This document shows, in pieces, positions 1-5,989 of a stretch of DNA of 6,721 bases. The position numbers and the translations under genes are program-made. Position 1 is the first letter of the stretch. The number at the start of each line of letters is the position of its first letter. Under the pieces are notes generated by a model, which saw nothing but the letters and a program-made list of their open reading frames with translations, was not told the origin of the DNA and ran no database searches. The DNA comes from Selenomonadaceae bacterium (lineage in GTDB: Bacteria > Bacillota > Negativicutes > Selenomonadales > Selenomonadaceae): the NCBI GenBank assembly GCA_017529085.1, contig JAFXOC010000272.1, positions 1-6,721 of the forward strand. Direction: 5' to 3'.

Positions 1-210
1 GTCGGGGTTATGGGAGACGGGCGCACGTACGATTATGCGATAGCGCTTCGCGCGGTTGAAACGGGCGACTTTATGACGGCGAAAAGCGCATATCTTCCGT
101 GGGAAGTTCTCGCAAAAGTTACAACCCGTATAGTAAACGAAGTAAAAGGTGTAAACCGAGTATTTTATGATTGCACGGGAAAACCGCCCGGGACGATAGA
201 ATTCGAATAA
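1..210 (+). CDS. guaA: GMP synthase (glutamine-hydrolysing), C-terminal end, 5' truncated by window
   Basis: This is the last 69 codons of GuaA, the cytoplasmic enzyme that aminates XMP to GMP using glutamine and ATP, the final step of guanine nucleotide synthesis. The frame is open from base 1 (VGVMGDGRTYDYAIALRAVE), so the ATG at 10 is an internal Met and not a start. The visible part is the C-terminal dimerisation domain. Its family signatures are GVMGDGRTYDYAIALR, the TRIVNEVKGVNRV segment, and the near-invariant tail KPPGTIEFE, which is KPPGTIEWE in most homologues; from family knowledge this tail helps bind XMP. The N-terminal glutaminase domain and the ATP-pyrophosphatase domain lie upstream of the window. 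The stop TAA is followed directly by a terminator hairpin. Identification is secure from the tail alone. Confidence 0.96.
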   Translation, partial: VGVMGDGRTYDYAIALRAVETGDFMTAKSAYLPWEVLAKVTTRIVNEVKGVNRVFYDCTGKPPGTIEFE

Positions 211-269
211 AATAAAAAAGCCCGCCTTTAGCTAAACAGCTAGGCGGGCTTTTGTTTGTTTTTTTTTGG
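211..269. terminator. Bidirectional rho-independent terminator between guaA and the Ca2+-ATPase gene
   Basis: An 11-bp stem pairs 216-226 (AAAAGCCCGCC) with 243-253 (GGCGGGCTTTT). An inner AGCT/AGCT helix (230-233 with 238-241) closes on the loop AAAC. On the plus strand the stem is followed by a T-rich tract (250-267) that ends guaA. On the minus strand the A-rich run 211-219 reads as a T tract and ends the ATPase transcript. The ATPase stop codon (232-234) and its last codons lie within the hairpin. Confidence 0.9.
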
Positions 270-2901
270 AAAGCGCATTTCTTATCAGATCCATCGGTAT
301 CATGGTGAAAGATAACGCGATTAGGAGCAGCCACCCTGTCACGCCAAAGGGAGTGCAGCTAAACATCTTGCTGATTGCGGATAACCCAATCAGTTCCGCG
401 TTTACTATAGCCGCAACGACAAGCGCGATAACGAGCCAGATTTTGACAAAGCCTATGTTGTCGCCTATGCCCTTTAGAATATCAAATCCCGTGCTTCTTA
501 CGTTAAATCCGTTCATAAGCGCGGCGAAGATAAAGAGGGCAAAGTATGAGGTGTACAGTTCTTCCTGACTGTTGAAGAAGGAGGCGAAAACCGGAAGTTT
601 TAAGTAGCAGAAGCTTAAAACCACAAGCCATAGCGCCATAAAGAGTATTTGACTTGCCATTGATCTTGAGATAATGCTCTCGTCTCTTCTTCTTGGGGGT
701 TCCTTCATATAATCTAAAAGCGCGGGTTCGTTGCACAGCATTAACGCGCCCAAACTGTCCATTACAAGGTTGACAAAGAGAAGGTGCGTAACCTTTAAAG
801 GCTCTATAATGCCGAAGAAGGGACTTATTGCGCTGACCACAACCGCCGCGACATTTATCATAAGCTGGAAGCGGCAGAATTTTAATATATTGTGGTAAAT
901 TGTGCGACCATACAGCACTGCGTCTTTTATTGAGCGGAAGTTGTCGTCCAAGATAACGATTTCGCCGGCTTCCTTCGCCGCTTCCGTGCCGCTGCCCATC
1001 GCAAAACCTACGTCCGCGCGTTTTAACGCGGGGGAATCGTTTACGCCGTCGCCTGTCATGCCGACCACTAAATTGAGTTCTTGGCAAAGCCGAACCATGC
1101 GGGATTTATCCGTTGGAAGCGCTCTTGAAATAACGCGAATATCTCTTATAATCGCCTTTATCTCATCGTCCGTCATGGTGGTAAGTTCGCTCGAATCAAG
1201 CACCCTATCGGTTTCGGCTCGGATTAACCCCGCATCTTTTGCGATAGCGACGGCGGTTTCTTTCCGGTCGCCGGTTATCATTACAACTTGAATGCCTGCG
1301 TCCTGCACGTCTTTGATAGCGTCTCTCGCTTCTTTTCGGACATCGTCTCTAATCGCCACAAAGCCGATAATGGTGGAGTCGGCGTTAATCTTGCTCTCCG
1401 TCATAGCGGAGCCCGAATAGGAGAAGGCGATAATTCTCATGGCGCGGCTTGCGTAATCGTTGATTTTGCCGTTAATAAGCGCGGTATCAACGGCTATGGT
1501 TTTGCCCGCCGTATCTATGCCTTTTAAGTTCCCCGAAGCCATGAGCCTTTCGGGCGCGCCTTTATAGAATACCTTGTTTTCTTCCTTGATAAACGCCTGA
1601 CTGAATTTATTGGTGGAGTTAAAGCCCTGTTTCTCGGAAACCGTATATTTATGCTCGAGAGAATGATAATTTTCCTCTCCCAAAAATCTCATCAGCGACT
1701 GATCCGTCGCGTTGCCGCCTATTACGTTATGATTGGAGTCAAACTGCGACGCGCTGTTTTTGCCGATGGCTATATCCAAAAGCCGTCTTATCTCGCTGTA
1801 ATTCTTTAAATCCGAAGGCTCGATAACCTTTCCGTCGGCGGATAAAAATTCCACCACTTCAAGCTGACCTTTGGTAATGGTGCCCGTCTTATCGCTAAAG
1901 AGAATGTTTAAAGACCCCGCTGTTTCAATACCGATAGCCTTTCTCACCAAAACGTTGTGGGCGAGCATTTTGCCGGTGTTCTGCATAAGCACCAGAGAAA
2001 TCATCAGAGGCAAGCCTTCCGGCACGGCGCAGACAACTATCAAAATGGCGAGGGATACCGCTGTTATTACGTTATTTAAAATTGCAAGCCATCCTTGAGC
2101 AAAATATTCTGCAAATCCCCCCGCTTGTACTATAAAGTACGCCATGTATAAAACTACGATAATGACTGCGGAAGCGTAACCGAAACGCGAAATTTGATCC
2201 GCCAATTTGCTTAACTTAACTTTTAACGGCGAATCCACATCCGCTTCGTTCATTTCGGAAGCCATCTTGCCCATAAGAGTCTCAACGCCGACCTTATGCA
2301 CATCTAAAACGGCTTCGCCGTCAAAGACCACCGCGCCCCTAAAGAGTATATGTTTCCCCGTAATATCGTTGCCCGTTAAATTCTCGGGGAACTCAATCTT
2401 ACCTTCGGCGGGACTCTTTGGGCATTCCTCAACCTCGCCGTTCAACGCGGAATTGTTTACCTTTAAATTACCGTGAATTATAATGCCGTCTGCGGGAATT
2501 TTGTCCCCCGCCTGCAACAATACTTTATCGCCGACTACGATATCGTCGATTTCAACCTGCGCCAAAACACCGTCTCGATAAACCTTAACGACATCTTTTT
2601 TTATGCTGCTCTTTAACTCGCGATATTTTGTATCGCTGGCAACCCCTGTCTTAGCCGTGACAAACGCCACGATTAACACGGCGACAATCGTGCCCACAGG
2701 CTCGTAAATCTCCGCCTGCCCCAAAGCGTACATCACAAGCATAATCGCCACGATGACAAGCAGTATCCGAATCATGGGATCGTTAAAAGTTTCCTTAAAC
2801 TCGTCCCAAAAAGTCGTAGGCTCCGAATCGGGAATTACATTATCTCCGTACTTTTTGCGCGATTCCTCAACCTCCGCCTTGCTTAAACCCGTAAATTCCA
2901 T
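232..2901 (-). CDS. Calcium-translocating P-type ATPase, PMCA-like (type IIB)
   Basis: This is an 889-residue P2-type ATPase that by family would export Ca2+ across the cytoplasmic membrane, driven by ATP. Visible landmarks: N-terminal cation-ATPase region (1-40), M1/M2 (about 44-84), A domain with ALNGEVEE (152-159), M4 PEGLP (294-298), phosphorylation site SDKTGT with Asp337, nucleotide-domain KGAPE (447-451), MITGD (541-545), hinge TGDGVND (616-622), and a C-terminal membrane domain. M5 NVAAV (683-687) and M6 NLVMD (711-715) match PMCA: site II ligands Glu295, Asn711 and Asp715 are present, while the SERCA site I Glu of M5 is Ala686. This predicts one Ca2+ per cycle. No calmodulin-binding tail is seen. 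The start at 2901 has the SD AAAGGGGAG five bases upstream; the longer frame from 2946 only translates leader hairpin repeats. The A-domain TGES motif is changed to NGEV, with the catalytic Glu (156) kept. Ca2+ specificity is inferred from motifs. Confidence 0.93.
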   Translation of the reverse strand: MEFTGLSKAEVEESRKKYGDNVIPDSEPTTFWDEFKETFNDPMIRILLVIVAIMLVMYALGQAEIYEPVGTIVAVLIVAFVTAKTGVASDTKYRELKSSIKKDVVKVYRDGVLAQVEIDDIVVGDKVLLQAGDKIPADGIIIHGNLKVNNSALNGEVEECPKSPAEGKIEFPENLTGNDITGKHILFRGAVVFDGEAVLDVHKVGVETLMGKMASEMNEADVDSPLKVKLSKLADQISRFGYASAVIIVVLYMAYFIVQAGGFAEYFAQGWLAILNNVITAVSLAILIVVCAVPEGLPLMISLVLMQNTGKMLAHNVLVRKAIGIETAGSLNILFSDKTGTITKGQLEVVEFLSADGKVIEPSDLKNYSEIRRLLDIAIGKNSASQFDSNHNVIGGNATDQSLMRFLGEENYHSLEHKYTVSEKQGFNSTNKFSQAFIKEENKVFYKGAPERLMASGNLKGIDTAGKTIAVDTALINGKINDYASRAMRIIAFSYSGSAMTESKINADSTIIGFVAIRDDVRKEARDAIKDVQDAGIQVVMITGDRKETAVAIAKDAGLIRAETDRVLDSSELTTMTDDEIKAIIRDIRVISRALPTDKSRMVRLCQELNLVVGMTGDGVNDSPALKRADVGFAMGSGTEAAKEAGEIVILDDNFRSIKDAVLYGRTIYHNILKFCRFQLMINVAAVVVSAISPFFGIIEPLKVTHLLFVNLVMDSLGALMLCNEPALLDYMKEPPRRRDESIISRSMASQILFMALWLVVLSFCYLKLPVFASFFNSQEELYTSYFALFIFAALMNGFNVRSTGFDILKGIGDNIGFVKIWLVIALVVAAIVNAELIGLSAISKMFSCTPFGVTGWLLLIALSFTMIPMDLIRNALSKKKQTKARLAV

Positions 2902-2906
2902 CTTTT

Positions 2907-2915
2907 CTCCCCTTT
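2907..2915 (-). promoter_or_regulatory. Ribosome binding site that sets the ATPase start
   Basis: The minus strand reads AAAGGGGAG, then five bases, then ATG (2901-2899). The upstream in-frame ATG at 2946 lies inside a hairpin repeat and has no comparable site, so the shorter start is preferred. Confidence 0.8.
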
Positions 2916-2920
2916 CTTTG

Positions 2921-2989
2921 TTGGGACTCTGTCCCAAACCCTGCAAGGGACTCTGTCCCTTGACCCTGCCAAAGGGCTTAGCCCTCTGG
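2921..2989. repeat. Three tandem mini-hairpin repeats in the ATPase leader
   Basis: Three short inverted repeats are joined by ACCCTGC-like linkers. Hairpin 1 is 2921-2937 (TTGGGAC, loop TCT, GTCCCAA). Hairpin 2 is 2944-2962 (CAAGGGAC, loop TCT, GTCCCTTG; a perfect 8-bp stem). Hairpin 3 is 2969-2989 (CCA-A-AGGGC, loop TTA, GCCCT-C-TGG, one mismatch). Hairpins 1 and 2 share the core GGGACTCTGTCCC. They lie in the 5' untranslated leader of the ATPase, between its candidate promoter and its SD. None is followed by a T tract on the ATPase strand, so they do not look like terminators. I have the impression that similar hairpin strings are scattered through some Bacillota genomes, but cannot confirm it here. 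Function unknown. Confidence 0.7.
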
Positions 2990-3048
2990 ACTCCCGGGTG
3001 TTTTTGAAGTTTAACTTAATCTATGAAAGTTATATTAGACCCTCTGGT

Positions 3049-3077
3049 ATTATAAAATAAAAAATGTACCCATGCAA
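3049..3077 (-). promoter_or_regulatory. Candidate sigma-70 promoter for the ATPase
   Basis: On the minus strand a perfect -10 TATAAT (3054-3049) sits 17 bases downstream of TTGCAT (3077-3072), a weak -35. Initiation would fall near 3042, leaving a leader of about 140 bases that includes the hairpin repeats. The -35 falls inside the terD terminator stem, so the two elements would share DNA. A weaker alternative -10 is TATAAC (3034-3029). Confidence 0.4.
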
Positions 3078-3098
3078 ATTTTTTTTGCATGGGTACAT
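3055..3098 (-). terminator. Rho-independent terminator of the terD-family gene
   Basis: A perfect 15-bp inverted repeat pairs 3064-3078 (ATGTACCCATGCAAA) with 3084-3098 around a 5-base loop. It begins 5 bases past the terD stop codon. On the minus strand the stem is followed by a T-rich tail (about 3063-3055). The strength, placement and tail all fit intrinsic termination of terD before the ATPase leader. Confidence 0.85.
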
Positions 3099-3103
3099 AT
3101 ATA

Positions 3104-3682
3104 TTACACATTTACGCCGAAGTTTTTACCGAGCGCCGCCAAGCCGCCGCTAAAGCCGCTGCCTATGGCGTTGAATTTCCATTCGCCGCTGTGACGATAA
3201 AGCTCGCCGACTATGATTGCGGTTTCAACGGAGAAATCCTCGCCTAAATCGTAACGAATGAGCTCTTTATTGTTAGCCTCGTCAACAATTCTGATAAATG
3301 CGTTGCTGACCTGACCAAAGTTTTGCTTTCTTGTATCTGCTTCGTGAATGGTGACGGTAAAGTCGATTTTTTCAATGTTCGCGGGGACTTTCGAAAGGTC
3401 GATTTTAACCTCCTCATCGTCGCCGTCGCCCGCGCCTGTGAGGTTGTCGCCCAAATGCTCCACGGAACCGGATTTATGCTTTAAGTTGTTGTAGAACACA
3501 AAATCCTCATCGGAAGTCACCTTGCCGTTTGCTCCCAAAAGAAACGCCGCCGCGTCAAGGTCAAAGTCAAAACCGCCGTCGTATTTGTTGGTGTCCCAAC
3601 CAAGCCCTACCAAAATCTTTGATAACCCGGGATTGCCTTTAGTGAGATCGACTTTCTGTCCTTTAGATAAACTGACTGCCAT
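3104..3682 (-). CDS. terD: TerD-family (tellurium-resistance/stress) Ca2+-binding protein
   Basis: A 192-residue cytoplasmic protein, full length for the TerD/TerE/CABP family (about 190-200 residues). It opens with the family's MAVSLSKGQKVDLTK and LVGLGWD segments. Two acidic clusters typical of TerD Ca2+ sites are seen: DFDLDAAAFLL (39-49) and GDGDDEEVKIDL (85-96). The core VTIHEA (110-115), FIRIVDE (129-135) and GELYRHSGEWKFNAIGSGF (159-177) are also characteristic. The family is linked to tellurite, oxidative and phage stress, but its biochemical role is unsettled. The start is decided by the SD AAAGGAGG (3698-3691), 8 bases upstream of ATG. No other ter gene is visible, so this is a solitary copy here, although paralogues often travel together. 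The Ca2+-ATPase lies downstream on the same strand but behind a strong terminator. The exact subgroup (TerD, TerE, TerZ) cannot be fixed, so the symbol is a family label. Confidence 0.92.
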   Translation of the reverse strand: MAVSLSKGQKVDLTKGNPGLSKILVGLGWDTNKYDGGFDFDLDAAAFLLGANGKVTSDEDFVFYNNLKHKSGSVEHLGDNLTGAGDGDDEEVKIDLSKVPANIEKIDFTVTIHEADTRKQNFGQVSNAFIRIVDEANNKELIRYDLGEDFSVETAIIVGELYRHSGEWKFNAIGSGFSGGLAALGKNFGVNV

Positions 3683-3743
3683 TAAATATTCCTCCTTTAG
3701 GTATTGCGTTGATTTTAAATTTACATAATATTCAATTCAATAC

Positions 3744-3771
3744 AAGATAAAAAATTCCTGCTAATTTTCAA
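3744..3771 (-). promoter_or_regulatory. Weak candidate promoter for the terD-family gene
   Basis: The minus strand reads TTGAAA (3771-3766), a 16-base spacer, then TATCTT (3749-3744), which would give a leader of about 55 bases before the strong SD. A competing -10, TATTAT (3730-3725), has no good -35. The region is AT-rich, so chance matches are likely. Confidence 0.25.
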
Positions 3772-3812
3772 ACAAACATATCAAAATTTTTCGCCACAAA
3801 CTGTTAATTTTA

Positions 3813-3821
3813 TGCTACAAT
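3813..3821 (+). promoter_or_regulatory. Candidate extended -10 promoter for the SGNH hydrolase gene
   Basis: TGCTACAAT matches an extended -10 (TGn followed by a 5-of-6 match to TATAAT). No good -35 is present 16-18 bases upstream, which extended -10 promoters can tolerate. Transcription would begin near 3828 and give a leader of about 120 bases containing the GC-rich palindrome at 3850-3884. Confidence 0.4.
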
Positions 3822-3849
3822 AACAGGGCGTCTCTAAAAACTTACTTTT

Positions 3850-3884
3850 GATAGCTCCCCGCCCCTTCGGGGTGGGGAGCTATC
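3850..3884. repeat. GC-rich 16-bp palindrome in the leader of the SGNH hydrolase gene
   Basis: GATAGCTCCCC (3850-3860) pairs with GGGGAGCTATC (3874-3884). The stem continues through a G-T wobble (3861/3873) and CCCC/GGGG (3862-3865 with 3869-3872), leaving a TTC loop. The tip sequence CTTCGG could alternatively form a UUCG tetraloop. Neither strand has a T tract after the stem (the plus strand continues AGGGAAATTT), so it is not a standard terminator. It stands out sharply from its AT-rich surroundings and could be a dispersed palindromic repeat or a leader RNA structure. Confidence 0.75.
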
Positions 3885-3935
3885 AGGGAAATTTAATGGT
3901 TGTTAGAGAATGCCCACAAGCAGTATTATTTTGAA

Positions 3936-3942
3936 AGAAGGA
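3936..3942 (+). promoter_or_regulatory. Ribosome binding site that favours a TTG start at 3949
   Basis: AGAAGGA ends six bases before TTG at 3949. The earlier in-frame ATG at 3910 has only AGAGA directly abutting it, which is too close to act as an SD. Confidence 0.65.
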
Positions 3943-3948
3943 CTCTGT

Positions 3949-5565
3949 TTGAAACATCTCTTGTTTTTCTTGGTATTAATAAGCGCGTTTTCGTGTGCTA
4001 TTCTCTTTTTAGGCGAAAAAATGGATATTTTCGCTTTAAACGAAATTCCGCTTAACCCGCGTTTTGAGAAAAATCGCGACGGCGTATTGGAACTTTCTTG
4101 GGATAAGCTGGATTATCCCGTATTATATAAAATCGAAACCTTTCAAAAAACCACGGGCGTTTTGGAGGAAACGGAAAAATATCGTTCCCTTCACGTTTTT
4201 TTTACGCATGAAAATAAAGCGATAATTGAGAGCGCGTCGCTTCCGCTTTTTTATCGTGTAACGGCTTACGGTATTTTCGGCAGGGTGCAGGGTCCTTCGG
4301 ATAAGATAGACAATCCCTTATTCCCGTCGCTCATTCGACCTATCCCGATATATAGTTACGACGAAAATAACAAAGCGAGTCTAATGCCTTTTTTAGTTTG
4401 GCATAAGGTGCCTGGGGGCGTGTGTTACGAGCTTGAGATATTGTCAGGCAGTCCCGATTCAGAAGGAGGCATATCCCTTTCTAAAGTAAATCATCTCTTT
4501 AGCACCAAGCAGATTTTTACCAACGGTTATCAGGTGGATTTGCGTCCGTTTCAAAGTCGACAAAAACTTTATTGGAGGGTTCGCGCTCTCGGGCTTCACC
4601 ATGAGCCTATAGGCGAGTTTTCCGAAACGAAACCTATGTATATAGACAAAAATCTTCCCGTTCCAAATAGTCCCCTAATAAATGATTTCGATTTAATGCC
4701 GAATTTCGAGCAACCGCTTTATCCCGTTTTTGATTTTATCCCGCTTAACGGCATAAAACGCTACGAAGTGGAGTTAATGACAAAACCTCCCGCAGCCGAA
4801 AACAACAGCGAGCCGACTAATGATAGGGCGTGGTTTAAGGTACTTGAAAACTCCATTACGGCTTACGACGAATATCCGAGACCTTTTGCGGGTCCATATT
4901 ATTGGCGTGTGCGCGCGATTGATGCCAATGGAAACACTATAGGCAGTTATTCGAATACAAAAAAATTCGAGGTAAAATCAAGAGAAAAAGGAGTTCGCTT
5001 GGCAGTTTTCGGCGACAGCATAACGCACGGAGGCGGAGCCGTGTCATATTCGCCCGCGTCTCTTGAATACAGTTACAATACTTATCTGGATATTCCCGCA
5101 ATTAACCTAGGGCGCTCCGGAGATACGTCAAGTACCTCCAGAGAGCGTTTTACCAGGGACGTGGTATTCTTTAAGCCAAAGAATTTGCTAATTTTAACCG
5201 GCACCAATTCCCTTCGCACGTCTCTTATTTCCGCGGAAGACGTGATAAGAGACATTGACGCTATGGAAAAGCTGTCAAAAGAAAACGACATTCGCCCGAT
5301 TTTTTTGACGCTTATGCCAATAAATCCCGAAAATATTGCCTTTGCCTTCCAAATAGATACCGACCCCAAATGGAAGGAGAAACTGAGAAAAATAAACGAC
5401 CATATCAAAACCAAACAATACCACATAGACCTTGAGCCTTTCTTTTACGACGGCAACGGAAAACTTTCCACGGAGTTTTCGATAGACGGTTTGCATCCCG
5501 ATATAAAAGGCAAGATGCTGATGGCGGAAATCGTCAATTTGCATAAAAATATCATTCGCGAATAA
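3949..5565 (+). CDS. Exported or membrane-anchored SGNH/GDSL-family hydrolase with FnIII-like repeats
   Basis: A 538-residue protein from the TTG start (551 residues if started at ATG 3910). Residues 2-22 (KHLLFFLVLISAFSCAILFL) form a basic, then hydrophobic signal or anchor; Cys16 follows AFS, a poor lipobox. Three beta-rich FnIII-like segments follow at about 33-124, 125-234 and 239-344. The last two have the recurring YWRVRA strand (208-213, 318-323) and end in S(E/N)TK motifs. The catalytic SGNH domain spans about 348-538: block I GDSITHG (nucleophile Ser357), block II NLGRSGD (Gly388), block III GTNS (Asn420), and block V DGLHPD (Asp513, His516). All four signature residues are present, so activity is likely, probably as an ester hydrolase on a surface glycan or acyl group; the substrate is unknown. 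The TTG start is preferred for its SD and because the longer version puts an acidic segment before the hydrophobic run. There is no clear terminator before the next gene. Confidence 0.88.
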   Translation: MKHLLFFLVLISAFSCAILFLGEKMDIFALNEIPLNPRFEKNRDGVLELSWDKLDYPVLYKIETFQKTTGVLEETEKYRSLHVFFTHENKAIIESASLPLFYRVTAYGIFGRVQGPSDKIDNPLFPSLIRPIPIYSYDENNKASLMPFLVWHKVPGGVCYELEILSGSPDSEGGISLSKVNHLFSTKQIFTNGYQVDLRPFQSRQKLYWRVRALGLHHEPIGEFSETKPMYIDKNLPVPNSPLINDFDLMPNFEQPLYPVFDFIPLNGIKRYEVELMTKPPAAENNSEPTNDRAWFKVLENSITAYDEYPRPFAGPYYWRVRAIDANGNTIGSYSNTKKFEVKSREKGVRLAVFGDSITHGGGAVSYSPASLEYSYNTYLDIPAINLGRSGDTSSTSRERFTRDVVFFKPKNLLILTGTNSLRTSLISAEDVIRDIDAMEKLSKENDIRPIFLTLMPINPENIAFAFQIDTDPKWKEKLRKINDHIKTKQYHIDLEPFFYDGNGKLSTEFSIDGLHPDIKGKMLMAEIVNLHKNIIRE

Positions 5566-5598
5566 AGATGGGGCTTGAAAGTTTGTAAAATTTTTTTC

Positions 5599-5627
5599 TT
5601 GACAGACACGCGAACCCTATGTATAAT
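5599..5627 (+). promoter_or_regulatory. Perfect consensus sigma-70/sigma-A promoter driving ylxM-ffh
   Basis: TTGACA (5599-5604), an exact 17-base spacer and TATAAT (5622-5627) match consensus at every position. Initiation is expected near 5634, only about 17 bases before the ylxM start, just ahead of its SD. This implies strong constitutive expression, fitting SRP genes. Confidence 0.9.
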
Positions 5628-5638
5628 GAACTCCGTTC

Positions 5639-5645
5639 GGAGGTG
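5639..5645 (+). promoter_or_regulatory. Ribosome binding site for the TTG start of ylxM
   Basis: GGAGGTG begins 12 bases before TTG 5651; the GGAGG core is 7 bases away. It supports the non-ATG start. Confidence 0.75.
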
Positions 5646-5650
5646 CTGTT

Positions 5651-5989
5651 TTGGAAGAGCGAATTAGAATACTGAAGCTTTTTGACGAATACGGCGCGCT
5701 TTTGAATGAACGTCAACGCAAGATTGTAGAGCTTTATTATGTTTCGGATTTTTCGTTGTCCGAAATAGGCGAAGAATTAAACGTTACCCGTCAAGCCGCG
5801 CACGACGGTTTAAAGCGTGGAACCTGCGCGCTTGAAAATTTTGAAGCGGTCCTCTCCCTGATAAAGAAACGAGAGCGGCGAGAAATGATAATTTCAAATT
5901 TAAAGACGCGGGTTGAAGAACTTCCGCAAAGCGAAAACAAAAAAATCATGTTGGAAGAAATAAAGAAATTGGAGGAGGAAGCCCTTTGA
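5651..5989 (+). CDS. ylxM: YlxM/UPF0122 putative helix-turn-helix protein associated with SRP
   Basis: A 112-residue small cytoplasmic protein of the YlxM family, typical in size (about 105-120). Family hallmarks are LFDEYGALLNERQRKIVELYY (10-30) and a sigma-4-like helix-turn-helix SLSEIGEELNVTRQAAHDGLKR (35-56), followed by a charged, probably coiled C-terminal helix ending KKLEEEAL. YlxM is usually encoded immediately before ffh; family studies tie it to SRP function, but its DNA-binding role is not well established. Translation starts at TTG with a good SD, and transcription starts from a perfect consensus promoter just upstream. Its TGA stop overlaps the TTG start of ffh by 4 bases (TTGA), so the two are likely translationally coupled. 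Confidence 0.92.
   Translation: MEERIRILKLFDEYGALLNERQRKIVELYYVSDFSLSEIGEELNVTRQAAHDGLKRGTCALENFEAVLSLIKKRERREMIISNLKTRVEELPQSENKKIMLEEIKKLEEEAL
5971..5978 (+). promoter_or_regulatory. Ribosome binding site of ffh inside the ylxM 3' end
   Basis: GGAGGAGG lies within the last ylxM codons, 7 bases before TTG 5986. The spacing supports TTG as the genuine ffh start and fits coupling to ylxM. Confidence 0.75.

Noticed and set aside
10..210. Small independent gene starting at ATG 10
   Set aside because: The frame is open upstream to base 1 and the sequence is the C-terminus of GuaA, so this is an internal Met of a truncated gene.
503..1087. Overlapping 194-residue open frame on the minus strand
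   Set aside because: It lies wholly within the ATPase gene in another frame, is rich in Arg and Gly in a shadow-frame pattern, and has no family resemblance or convincing start signal.
2902..2946. N-terminal extension of the ATPase from the ATG at 2946 (MQGLGQSPNKERGEK)
   Set aside because: It translates hairpin repeats and the SD itself; the internal ATG at 2901 has a well-placed SD and begins a normal family N-terminus.
3940..3948. GGACTCTGT shared with the ATPase leader hairpins, suggesting a fourth repeat copy
   Set aside because: Only 9 bases match, there is no inverted arm after it, and it overlaps the SD and start region of the SGNH gene; chance is sufficient.
5566..5598. Terminator after the SGNH hydrolase gene
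   Set aside because: A T run is present (5591-5597) but no stem precedes it, so I do not call it.
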